Origin: an uncultured bacterium
GTDB lineage: Bacteria > Planctomycetota > UBA1135 > GCA-002686595
Reading direction: 5' to 3'
Length of the DNA: 5,691 nucleotides
Assembly: GCA_902826945.1 (NCBI GenBank)
Contig: CADEGS010000264.1
Coordinates: 1-5,691 of the forward strand
The position numbers and the translations under genes were made by a program. The notes below the pieces were generated by a model. The model had not been told where the DNA came from. It saw nothing but the letters and a program-made list of their open reading frames with translations, and made no database searches. The stretch's first letter is position 1, and every line of letters begins with the position of its first letter. This document shows positions 1 through 5,691 of this stretch, one piece after another.

Positions 1-539
1 GGCAGCGAGCAGACGACCTCGACCCGCTGCTCGGCCAGGAACGCCGGCAGGTCCTCGAAGCGCGGCGCGAGCAGGATCGTCAGGTTGCAGCGGTCCAGCA
101 CGTGCCGGCCGAGGCGCCGCGCCTCGACGACGATCGAGCGGAAGACGCCCGCCAGCTCGGGCGCGCCGCCGGTGATGTCCACGGTCGGGATGGCGCTCGC
201 GGCGAGCAGCTCCAGGCACGCGCGCGCGGTCTCGGGCGCCATCTCCTCGACGCGCTCGGGTCCGGCGTCCACGTGGCAGTGCGCGCAGGTCTGGTTGCAT
301 TTCTTGCCCAGGTTGAGCTGCAGCACCTCGATCCCGAGCGCGGAGAGCGGCGCCAGCCCGGCCGCCGCCAGGTGGCGGTCGAAGTCGCCCTCGAGCGGGT
401 CGCGCAGCGCGAGCGCGTCGAGCCGGCGCAGCTGCTCGCGCCCGTCGGCGAGCGGCGAGCCGCGCCGCGCCAGCGTGGGCAGCACCTTCGGCGGGCGCGG
501 CGCGCGCGCCGGGGCGCCGGGCTCGGGGACGGCGCTCAC
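1..539 (-). CDS. arsS: ArsS-type arsenosugar biosynthesis radical SAM protein (C-terminus beyond window)
   Basis: Radical SAM enzyme of the ArsS family. Characterised members add the 5'-deoxyadenosyl group of SAM to dimethylated arsenic, giving 5'-deoxy-5'-dimethylarsinoyl-adenosine, an arsenosugar precursor. About 179 codons are visible. The cluster-binding CX3CX2C motif (CNQTCAHC) lies at residues 81-88 and is followed by HVDAGPE, which is characteristic of this family. Further on, VDITGGAPEL (about residues 118-127) is the glycine-rich SAM-binding strand, and DRCNLTILL is another family hallmark. The Cys-rich C-terminal domain (DUF3641 type) would lie off the left edge. The chosen start is the GTG at 539, which overlaps the stop of the upstream gene as GTGA. 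A GTG at 485 is an alternative, because homologs often begin near the LPTL-RRGSPL segment just after it. The first 18 residues are Ala/Pro-rich and carry no family signal. Cytoplasmic. Family call is firm; substrate follows from the family. Confidence 0.86.
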   Translation of the reverse strand, partial: MSAVPEPGAPARAPRPPKVLPTLARRGSPLADGREQLRRLDALALRDPLEGDFDRHLAAAGLAPLSALGIEVLQLNLGKKCNQTCAHCHVDAGPERVEEMAPETARACLELLAASAIPTVDITGGAPELAGVFRSIVVEARRLGRHVLDRCNLTILLAPRFEDLPAFLAEQRVEVVCSL

Positions 540-868
540 ATGCCCACCCGGGCGACGACGTTCTTCATCTGCACCCCGTGGACCAGCGCCGCGCCGCCCT
601 TGATCGCCGCGGCGACGTGCACGACCTCGGTGAGCTGCTCGGGGTCGCAGCCCTTCTCGAGGGTGTCGCGCGTGTAGGCGTCGATGCAGTACGGGCACTG
701 CACGGCGTGCGCCACGCCGAGCGCGATCAGCGCCTTCTCGCGCGCGCTCAGCGCGCCGTCGGCGAAGACGCTCGCGTACCAGTCGAAGAACTTGGCCGCC
801 AGCGCCGGGGCGTGCTCGCCGATGCGGGGGAACTTCGCGAGGTCGGCGGGGTCGTAGTAGGTGTCCAT
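536..868 (-). CDS. Arsenosugar-associated AhpD/CMD-like peroxidase-family protein
   Basis: A 110-residue protein of the carboxymuconolactone decarboxylase/AhpD superfamily, the subfamily usually found beside ArsS and named arsenosugar biosynthesis-associated peroxidase-like protein. Seen in sequence: an N-terminal MDTYYDPADLAKF segment typical of this subfamily, the helix EKALIALGVAHAV, a CPYC redox motif at residues 58-61, and the C-terminal AAAIKGGAALVHGVQM helix. The length fits the family. The position four residues after the second Cys, His in AhpD, is Tyr65 here. The start is the ATG at 868, matching the family N-terminus; no Shine-Dalgarno is visible upstream (the bases read TTCCTCC on the coding strand). 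The open frame continues far upstream to 2059, but that part is antisense to comM and is an artefact. It is the first gene of the unit and overlaps arsS by 4 bp. Its chemistry is unproven; a redox or cofactor role for ArsS chemistry is inference. Confidence 0.9.
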   Translation of the reverse strand: MDTYYDPADLAKFPRIGEHAPALAAKFFDWYASVFADGALSAREKALIALGVAHAVQCPYCIDAYTRDTLEKGCDPEQLTEVVHVAAAIKGGAALVHGVQMKNVVARVGM

Positions 869-1064
869 GGAGGAATCTGGGCCGCGCGGCGGGGTCGTGC
901 CAGAGCTTCCCCGCGCACCCTCGGCCGCGCAAGCGCGGGCACGCGCCGGACCGCTGCGGCGCCCTCGCGGCCCTGCTGGCTTGCAGCCCCCGCGCGCCCC
1001 GCGGGTCCGGGCGACTTCCTGCCCGTCGGGCGCAACCGCGAGCGCCGTCGCCCGTCCTGTCCGC
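869..1064. promoter_or_regulatory. Divergent intergenic region between the arsenosugar unit and comM
   Basis: This 196-bp spacer separates the ATG of the leftward arsenosugar unit from the GTG of the rightward comM, so it should carry both promoters (inference from layout). No convincing -35/-10 pair is visible on either strand, and the region is almost as GC-rich as the genes. It holds a 14-bp near-palindrome, CCGCGCAAGCGCGG (925-938), 57-70 bp upstream of the leftward start, and a 6-bp inverted repeat with a 5-base loop at 989-1005. Either could be an operator, but short GC palindromes are common by chance here. Confidence 0.5.
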
Positions 1065-2591
1065 GTGCGAGCCTTCCGCGTCCAGGGCGTGTCGCTCGCC
1101 GGCGTCGAGGCGGACCTGGTGCGCGTGGAGGCGCGCTTCGAGCGCGTCGACCGGCAGCGGACCGAGGTCGTGCTCTCCGGGCTGCCCGACCCGGTGATCC
1201 GCGAGAGCCGCGGGCGGCTGCTCTCCGCGCTGCACGCGAACGGGCTGGTCCTGCCGCAGGGGCGCCTCTTCCTGAACCTGGTCCCCGCGGGGCTGCGCAA
1301 GGGCGGCGAGACGCTCGACCTGCCGCTGGCGCTGGCGGCCGCGGCGGCGACCGGGCACGTCACGGCGCAGCGCATGCGCGGAGCGCTCTTCCTGGGCGAG
1401 CTCGGGATCGACGGCGCGCTGCACCCCACCGCGGGCGGCCTCGCCGCCGGGCTCGCGGCGCGGCGCGCGGGGATCGCGCGCGTCGTCGCCCCGCTCGCCA
1501 CCGCGCGCGAGGCGAGCGCGCTGGGCGAGGTCGAGGCGCTGGGCGCGGCCAGCCTGAAGGACGTCGTGCGCTGGCTCGTCACCGGCGAGGGGCTCGAGCG
1601 CTGCGCGCGCGAGCCGCCGGAGGACGCGCGGCCGGAGGACGCGGGCGGCCCGGCGCTCGACCCCGATCTGGTGCGCGGACAGGAGCTCGGCAAGCGCGCG
1701 CTCGCGGTGGCGGCGGCGGGCGGGCACGCGCTGCTCTTCGGCGGGCCGCCGGGGACGGGCAAGAGCCTGCTCGCGCGCGCGCTGCTCGCGCTCCTGCCGC
1801 CGCCCTCGCTGGAGGAGCGCATCGCGATCACGAGCGTGCGCTCGGTCGTCGAGCGCGGCACGACGGGGCTCGCGCGCGCGCGGCCGTTCCGCGCGCCGCA
1901 CCACACGACCTCGTGCGCGGGGCTCGTCGGCGGCGGCTCGCCTCCCGGCCCGGGCGAGGCCACGCTGGCGCACGGCGGCGTGCTCTTCCTCGACGAGCTG
2001 CCCGAGTTCCGCCGCGAGGTGCTGGAGGCGCTGCGCCAGCCGCTCGAGGAGGGCCGCATCCTGCTCGCGCGCGCCGGGCGGCGCGTCGAGCTGCCGGCGC
2101 GCTTCCAGCTCGTGTGCGCGATGAACCCCTGCCCCTGCGGCTACCTCGGGCACCCGAGCGCGCGCTGCCGCTGCACGCCCTTCGACGTGCGGCGCTACCG
2201 GCGCCGGCTCTCGGGGCCGCTGCTCGACCGCATCGACCTGCGCCTGGAGCTGGCCGCGCCCTCGCCGGACGAGCTCGGCCGGCCGCCGGCCGCCGCGCTC
2301 GCGGCCGCGGCGCTGCGCGAGCGCGTGGGCGCCGCCCGCGCGCGCGCCGCCCTGCGCCAGGGCGAGCTCCCGAACGCCCTGCTCGACGCCGCCGCGCTCG
2401 ACCGCTGCGCGCCGCTGGAGCGCGAGGCGCGCGCGCTGCTCGAGCGCGCGGCGCGGCGCCACGCGCTGTCGGGGCGCGCGGTGCAGTCGCTGCGCCGCGT
2501 CGCGCGCACGCTGGCGGACCTCGAGGGGTCCCCCGCGGTCGGCGCCGCCCACCTGGGCGAGGCGCTCGCGCTGCGCCGCGAGCTCGACTGA
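1065..2591 (+). CDS. comM: ComM/YifB family AAA+ ATPase (Mg-chelatase-like)
   Basis: Cytoplasmic AAA+ protein. ComM in Vibrio is a hexameric helicase that drives branch migration when single-stranded transforming DNA is integrated. At 508 residues it matches the usual ~505. Domains in order: an N-terminal ChlI/Lon-like domain (about 1-175, with LSGLPD, ESRGRL and the LRKGG-LDLPLAL stretch); Walker A GPPGTGKS at 227-234; the FRAPHHTTS segment near 275-283; Walker B VLFLDE at 306-311; a four-Cys cluster NPCPCGY...CRC at 356, 358, 368 and 370; LSGPLLDRIDL around 382-392; and the C-terminal LSGRAVQSLRRVARTLADLEG helical domain. All key motifs are intact. The start is the GTG at 1065, giving V-R-A-F-R-V-Q-G as in homologs. 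No good Shine-Dalgarno precedes it. Upstream in-frame starts (ATG 867, GTG 861) would add a 66-68 residue Arg/Pro/Ala-rich extension foreign to the family and lie on top of the divergent gene's start. Single-gene transcript; nothing nearby suggests a competence locus. Confidence 0.95.
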   Translation: MRAFRVQGVSLAGVEADLVRVEARFERVDRQRTEVVLSGLPDPVIRESRGRLLSALHANGLVLPQGRLFLNLVPAGLRKGGETLDLPLALAAAAATGHVTAQRMRGALFLGELGIDGALHPTAGGLAAGLAARRAGIARVVAPLATAREASALGEVEALGAASLKDVVRWLVTGEGLERCAREPPEDARPEDAGGPALDPDLVRGQELGKRALAVAAAGGHALLFGGPPGTGKSLLARALLALLPPPSLEERIAITSVRSVVERGTTGLARARPFRAPHHTTSCAGLVGGGSPPGPGEATLAHGGVLFLDELPEFRREVLEALRQPLEEGRILLARAGRRVELPARFQLVCAMNPCPCGYLGHPSARCRCTPFDVRRYRRRLSGPLLDRIDLRLELAAPSPDELGRPPAAALAAAALRERVGAARARAALRQGELPNALLDAAALDRCAPLEREARALLERAARRHALSGRAVQSLRRVARTLADLEGSPAVGAAHLGEALALRRELD

Positions 2592-2654
2592 TCGCGGCGC
2601 AGGCCATCGCCCGGGGGCCGGTCCGGGCGGCGGCGGCCGCGAGCCCGGGCGCGG

Positions 2655-2680
2655 GCGCCGCGCAAGCGACGGCGCGGCGC
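2655..2680. terminator. Possible bidirectional hairpin terminator between convergent genes
   Basis: A perfect 9-bp inverted repeat (GCGCCGCGC at 2655-2663 and GCGCGGCGC at 2672-2680) with an 8-base loop lies in the 97-bp gap between the stop of comM and the stop of the DUF3052 gene. The stem is pure G+C and would be very stable in RNA from either strand. Neither side has a run of T, so it is not a textbook intrinsic terminator. The placement between convergent genes is the main argument for the call. Confidence 0.35.
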
Positions 2681-2688
2681 GGCCGCGC

Positions 2689-3108
2689 TCAGCCCTTGCG
2701 CCGGTCGGCCACGCGCCGCACGAAGCGCAGGCCCGACCAGGTCTCGTCGATCGCGCAGACCTTGTTGTCGACCAGGCCCAGGGACAGGCCCAGCGCGCGC
2801 ACCGGGCCGTCGCCGAGGTCGGTGGCGACCCCCGAGGCCTTCTTCGGCCAGCAGATCCACAGGCCGCCGTCCTCGGCCAGGGCGGCGGCCAGGCGCGGGA
2901 GCTCCGGCGCGAGGCGCGCGCGCTCGCTGGCGAAGGCGACGATCACGTCGTGGCGCGCGCCGGCGCGCGCGCGGCGCGTCGGGCGCACGTCCGCGGGCAG
3001 GCCCTCGAGCGTGTCCTCGAAGCCGCGCGGCGCGCCGACGAGCAGCACGCGCGCCGCGGGGCGGATGCCGAGCTTGCGCGCCAGCGGGGTGCCCGAGTAG
3101 CCGGCCAC
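2689..3108 (-). CDS. DUF3052 family protein of unknown function
   Basis: A 139-residue protein matching the DUF3052 family from end to end; no biochemical role is established for it. Visible family blocks: [14 protein letters not shown] at the N-terminus (residues 2-15), a VLLVGAP strand-turn near 21-27, [18 protein letters not shown] (about 81-98), and [20 protein letters not shown] near the C-terminus. It ends in a basic RRVADRRKG tail. No signal peptide or membrane helix is seen, so it is probably cytoplasmic. The start is the GTG at 3108, which puts the family N-terminus right at the beginning; there is no clear Shine-Dalgarno. The frame stays open far upstream, but that stretch is inside the permease gene and has no family match. 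It begins 2 bp after the permease stop, so translation is probably coupled and it is the last gene of the transporter operon. A regulatory or accessory role there is inference. Confidence 0.87.
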   Translation of the reverse strand: MAGYSGTPLARKLGIRPAARVLLVGAPRGFEDTLEGLPADVRPTRRARAGARHDVIVAFASERARLAPELPRLAAALAEDGGLWICWPKKASGVATDLGDGPVRALGLSLGLVDNKVCAIDETWSGLRFVRRVADRRKG

Positions 3109-3110
3109 GA

Positions 3111-4385
3111 CTACTCGTGCCGCAGCGCCTCGACGGGGTCCATGTTCGCCGCGCGCCAGGCCGGGTAGAGGCCGAAGATCACGCCCACGCCGGCCGAGAT
3201 CAGGAAGGCGAACAGCGGCGCGTTGAGCGTCACGATCGTCTTCAGGTCGGCGAAGTGCTCGACGACGCGCGGGATCAGCAGGCCCAGCGCGACGCCCAGC
3301 AGGCCCCCGCCGACCGAGAGCACGATCGTCTCGACCAGGAACTGCGTGATGATGTGGCGGCGCTTGGCGCCCAGCGCGCGGCGGATGCCGATCTCGCGCG
3401 TGCGCTCGGTGACCGTGGCCAGCATCACGTTCATGATGCCGATGCCGCCGACGAGCAGGCTGATGCCGGCGATCGAGCCGAGCACGACGTTGAAGATGCG
3501 CTTGGTCTCCTCGGCGCGCGCCAGGAGCTCGAGCGGCACGACCACCTCGTAGTCGCGCTTGGGGTGGAAGCGCGCGAGCATCGTGCGCGCGGCGTCGGCG
3601 ATCATCGGCACGTTCTCGGGCGCGTCGACCTCGAGCACCACCTCGTGCAGCTGGACCTCCTCCATGTCCGTCGAGCCCGCGCGGCGGCGGACCTGGAGCA
3701 GGCCGTACCACGAGCGCGCCGTCTCGTAGGGCAGGAAGACCTCGCCCGTCGTGTCGAGCCCCGGCTGGGGCACGTCGCCCTGCACCGGCAGACGCGGGGC
3801 CAGCACGCCGACGACGAGGAAGTAGTCGCCGCCGACCTTGACGCGCTCGCCGATCGGGCTCTGGAGCGGGTAGAGAGCGCGCGCCACCTCGGTGCCGAGC
3901 ACGCACACGTTGTTGCGCGAGATCTCGTCCTGCTCGGTCAGGAAACGCCCCTCCTGGACCAGGCGGCCGGTGACGTCCTGGTAGTCGTGGCGCGTGGCCA
4001 GCACGCGCGCGTCCACGACGCGCGAGAGGTGGCGCACCTCGCGCTGGATCTCGCGCACGGGCACGACGCGGCGCACGGCGGGGAACGTGTCCACGATGCG
4101 CGACATGTCGGCGCGCGTCAGCCCGTAGGAGTTCACGCGCGCCATCTGGTTGCCCTGGTTGACGGCCTCGGGCGGCTTGACGCTGCGCAGGATGACGTTC
4201 TGGCTGCCCAGGCGCTTGATCTGCTCCTGCGCCTCGAAGCTCGCGCCCTCGCCGATCGCGAGCATGGCGATGACGCTGCTCGTGCCGAACAGCACGCCCA
4301 GCGTGGTCAGGAGCGCGCGCAGCTTGTGCAGCGCCAGGCTGCTGATGCCGGTCTTGACCGCGCGCGTGAGCGGGTTCGTGATCAC
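3111..4385 (-). CDS. FtsX/MacB-type ABC transporter permease
   Basis: A 424-residue inner-membrane permease with the four-helix MacB/FtsX layout. TM1 lies at about 24-45 ([20 protein letters not shown]). A large extracytoplasmic MacB_PCD-type domain follows (about 46-290, with [15 protein letters not shown] and [14 protein letters not shown]). TM2 is at about 298-325 ([19 protein letters not shown]), TM3 at 350-374 and TM4 at 388-410. The cytoplasmic coupling segment [19 protein letters not shown] (327-345) and the terminal [18 protein letters not shown] are conserved hallmarks. Unlike E. coli MacB there is no fused ATPase; that is the neighbouring gene. The start is the GTG at 4385, overlapping the ATPase stop by 4 bp (GTGA), with an AGGG Shine-Dalgarno 7 bases upstream inside the ATPase gene. 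MacB-type permeases work as mechanotransmitters, moving peptides, lipids, antibiotics or lipoproteins beyond the inner membrane. The substrate here is unknown. Confidence 0.94.
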   Translation of the reverse strand: MITNPLTRAVKTGISSLALHKLRALLTTLGVLFGTSSVIAMLAIGEGASFEAQEQIKRLGSQNVILRSVKPPEAVNQGNQMARVNSYGLTRADMSRIVDTFPAVRRVVPVREIQREVRHLSRVVDARVLATRHDYQDVTGRLVQEGRFLTEQDEISRNNVCVLGTEVARALYPLQSPIGERVKVGGDYFLVVGVLAPRLPVQGDVPQPGLDTTGEVFLPYETARSWYGLLQVRRRAGSTDMEEVQLHEVVLEVDAPENVPMIADAARTMLARFHPKRDYEVVVPLELLARAEETKRIFNVVLGSIAGISLLVGGIGIMNVMLATVTERTREIGIRRALGAKRRHIITQFLVETIVLSVGGGLLGVALGLLIPRVVEHFADLKTIVTLNAPLFAFLISAGVGVIFGLYPAWRAANMDPVEALRHE

Positions 4386-5092
4386 GATCCGACCCTGCGC
4401 TGCACGACGATGTCCTCGACCTTGCCGTCGCGCATGCGCAGCAGGTGCGAGGCGCGCTCGGCCACGCTCGGCTCGTGCGTGACGAACACGATCGTCTTGC
4501 CCTCGCGCGCGAGCTCGTCGAAGAGGTCGAGGATCTCGAGCGCCGTCTGCGTGTCCAGGTTGCCGGTGGCCTCGTCGGCCAGGATCAGGTCGGGGTCGTT
4601 GACCAGCGCGCGCGCGATCGCGACGCGCTGCTGCTGGCCGCCCGAGAGCTCGCGCGGCCGGTGGCGGATGCGGCTCGTGAGCCCCATGCGCTCGGCCAGC
4701 GCGCGCGCGCGCTCGACGCCCTCCTTGGGCGGGTCGTCCTGGTAGAAGAGCGGCACCAGGATGTTCTCCAGCACGTCGAGCTGCGGGATCAGGTTGTAGG
4801 ACTGGAAGATGAAGCCGAGCTTGCGCGAGCGCAGCTCGGACAGGTCGTCGTCGTCGAGCGCGCCGGTGTCGGCGCCGCCCAGCACGTAGCGCCCGCCCGA
4901 GGGCCGGTCGAGGCAGCCCATCACGTTCAGCAGCGTGGACTTGCCGCTGCCCGAGGGCCCCATGACCGACCAGTACTCGCCCGGCGCGATGCGGAAGTCG
5001 ACGCCGTCGAGCGCGCGCACCTCGGTGCCGCCCATGACGTAGGCGCGCTCGACGCCGATCAGCTCGGCGACGCTGGAGCCGGCCGTGCTCAC
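4382..5092 (-). CDS. ABC transporter ATP-binding protein, MacB/LolD type
   Basis: A 236-residue cytoplasmic nucleotide-binding subunit, the usual size for LolD/MacB-type ATPases. All functional motifs are intact: Walker [10 protein letters not shown] (45-53), Q-loop Gln97 in [13 protein letters not shown], signature LSGGQ (149-153), Walker B LILADE (169-174), D-loop GNLD (177-180) and H-loop His206 in VFVTHE. The segment [14 protein letters not shown] (about 105-118) is typical of the FtsE/LolD/MacB group. The start is the GTG at 5092, overlapping the stop of the membrane-fusion gene as GTGA. A GAGGG run directly abuts it, closer than ideal for a ribosome site. The next ATG, at residue 20, would cut the first beta strand of the fold, so it was not chosen. 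It should dimerise and power the downstream permease. Family is certain; the transported substrate is not. Confidence 0.96.
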   Translation of the reverse strand: MSTAGSSVAELIGVERAYVMGGTEVRALDGVDFRIAPGEYWSVMGPSGSGKSTLLNVMGCLDRPSGGRYVLGGADTGALDDDDLSELRSRKLGFIFQSYNLIPQLDVLENILVPLFYQDDPPKEGVERARALAERMGLTSRIRHRPRELSGGQQQRVAIARALVNDPDLILADEATGNLDTQTALEILDLFDELAREGKTIVFVTHEPSVAERASHLLRMRDGKVEDIVVQRRVGS

Positions 5093-5691
5093 CCCTCGCG
5101 CGAGGGCGTCCGGGCGCCCGCGCCCCCGCCGCCGACGGCGCCCGCCGGGCGCTCGCCCGAGGGGCGGCCCTGGCCGGCGCCGCGCTCGCCGCCGGCGCCG
5201 CGCTCGCCGCCGCCGCCGCGCTCGCCGCCGGCCGCGCGCGCGTCGAGCCGCCCGCCGCCCGGGCCGGAGCCCGCCTGGCCGGGAGCGCCCTGGCCCGGGC
5301 GCTGCCCGCCGCCGCGCGGCGGACCGCCCTCGGGCGCCTGCTCGCCGTCCTCCTCGCCTTCCTGGCCGAGCGGCGCCGCCTCGAGCTGGAAGCCGGGCGG
5401 CTGCGCGAGCAGCACGGTCTCGCCCGGCGCGAGCCCGCGCGTCACGACGACCCACGTGCCGTTGTTCTGGCCGACCTCGAGCAGGCGCTTCTCGACCGCG
5501 CCGCCCGCGGAGACGAACGCCACGGGCGCGCCGTGGTCGAGGAAGATCGACTGCAGCGGCACGTACACGACGTCCACCAGCTCCTCGACCACGATCTCGA
5601 GGCTGCACGACATCCCCGGGCGCATGCGCTCGTCGGTCTCGAGCAGGCGCACCTCGGTGCGGTACACGCGCAGGTCGGGGTTCGCCCACCA
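5089..5691 (-). CDS. HlyD/MacA-like membrane-fusion (periplasmic adaptor) protein, N-terminus beyond window
   Basis: The last 200 residues of a periplasmic adaptor that would link the ABC pair to an outer-membrane exit channel. The frame is open to the right edge, so the signal/anchor, hairpin and lipoyl domains are outside the window. Seen: the end of a beta-barrel domain with the classic RPGM turn (residues 24-27) followed by SCSLEIVVEE; then the membrane-proximal domain with VVYVPLQSIF, GAPVAFV, VEKRLLEVGQNNGTWVVVTRGLAPGETVLL (to about residue 96). From about residue 109 the chain turns into a ~92-residue tail of Gly, Arg, Pro, Glu, Gln and Ala with GERG repeats, which the family normally lacks. 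The tail may be a disordered linker or a composition-driven extension. It is the first visible gene of the operon and overlaps the ATPase gene by 4 bp. Any outer-membrane partner is not visible. Adaptor identity is well supported; cargo is unknown. Confidence 0.87.
   Translation of the reverse strand, partial: WWANPDLRVYRTEVRLLETDERMRPGMSCSLEIVVEELVDVVYVPLQSIFLDHGAPVAFVSAGGAVEKRLLEVGQNNGTWVVVTRGLAPGETVLLAQPPGFQLEAAPLGQEGEEDGEQAPEGGPPRGGGQRPGQGAPGQAGSGPGGGRLDARAAGGERGGGGERGAGGERGAGQGRPSGERPAGAVGGGGAGARTPSREG
5181..5230. repeat. 18-bp in-frame tandem repeat in the adaptor tail
   Basis: The 14-mer CGCGCTCGCCGCCG occurs exactly three times at an 18-bp period (5181, 5199, 5217). The spacer bases differ slightly between copies. 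On the coding (minus) strand each unit encodes a GERGxG-like hexapeptide, and the period is a multiple of three, so copy-number changes would keep the reading frame. It lies within a longer, less regular Gly/Arg/Pro-rich stretch of the membrane-fusion gene (about 5092-5370). Confidence 0.8.

Noticed and set aside
888..905. A TGGCACG element on the minus strand resembling the -24 part of a sigma-54 promoter.
   Set aside because: The matching -12 element (TTGC) is absent at the required spacing; the bases there are CCGCC-like.
989..1005. A 6-bp GC inverted repeat with a 5-base loop upstream of comM.
   Set aside because: Too short and too GC-typical to be told from background; no T-run and no matching repeat elsewhere.
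861..1064. A 66-68 residue N-terminal extension of ComM from GTG 861 or ATG 867.
   Set aside because: The extension is low-complexity, has no family counterpart and overlaps the start codon of the divergent gene. The GTG at 1065 gives the family N-terminus and the expected length.
924..2668. The 12-mer GCCGCGCAAGCG occurs on both sides of comM (924-935 and 2657-2668), as if flanking a mobile unit.
   Set aside because: A rough estimate with this base composition predicts a few such 12-mer pairs by chance in a window this size, and no transposase or target-site pattern accompanies it.
578..3100. An 840-codon plus-strand open frame, and similar long open frames on both strands (for example 3117-4745 plus, 536-2059 minus).
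   Set aside because: They are antisense or out of frame to genes with clear families, their translations are Arg/Ala/Gly-rich without motifs, and GC-extreme DNA has few stop codons in such frames.

Overview
This is a very GC-rich window (well over 70% G+C by eye) of bacterial chromosomal type. It is densely coded, with GTG start codons used freely. It holds seven real genes. Two are cut by the window edges, and there is no RNA gene, insertion sequence, CRISPR array or phage gene. The MacA/MacB-like proteins and the arsenosugar gene pair suggest a high-GC Gram-negative lineage such as Planctomycetota or Myxococcota. That placement is an impression from protein style and was not tested.

Left part (1-868, minus strand): a two-gene arsenosugar unit. 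A small CXXC protein of the AhpD/carboxymuconolactone decarboxylase superfamily comes first (868-536). It overlaps by 4 bp the start of an ArsS-type radical SAM enzyme, which runs off the left edge (539-1). ArsS joins the 5'-deoxyadenosyl group of SAM to methylated arsenic, an early step towards arsenosugars. The small protein is its usual genomic companion, and its role is unproven.

Middle (869-2688): a 196-bp divergent spacer, then comM/yifB on the plus strand (1065-2591). ComM is a complete AAA+ Mg-chelatase-like protein involved in branch migration of incoming DNA during natural transformation. It ends towards a convergent operon. The 97-bp gap between them holds a perfect 9-bp GC hairpin.

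Right part (2689-5691, minus strand): an operon read from the right edge. Its order is a membrane-fusion (HlyD/MacA-like) protein lacking its N-terminus, an ABC ATPase of the MacB/LolD type, an FtsX/MacB-type permease, and a DUF3052 protein of unknown function. The first two junctions are 4-bp GTGA overlaps and the last gap is 2 bp, so the four are very probably co-translated. The first three should form one inner-membrane exporter or lipoprotein-type transporter, with ATPase and permease as separate chains. The substrate cannot be read from the sequence.

No clearly new system is visible. The points most worth a second look are the 18-bp tandem repeat in a long Gly/Arg/Pro tail on the membrane-fusion protein, the coupling of DUF3052 to the transporter, and the active-site variant of the ArsS partner. 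The very long open frames on the opposite strands are by-products of base composition and are not annotated.
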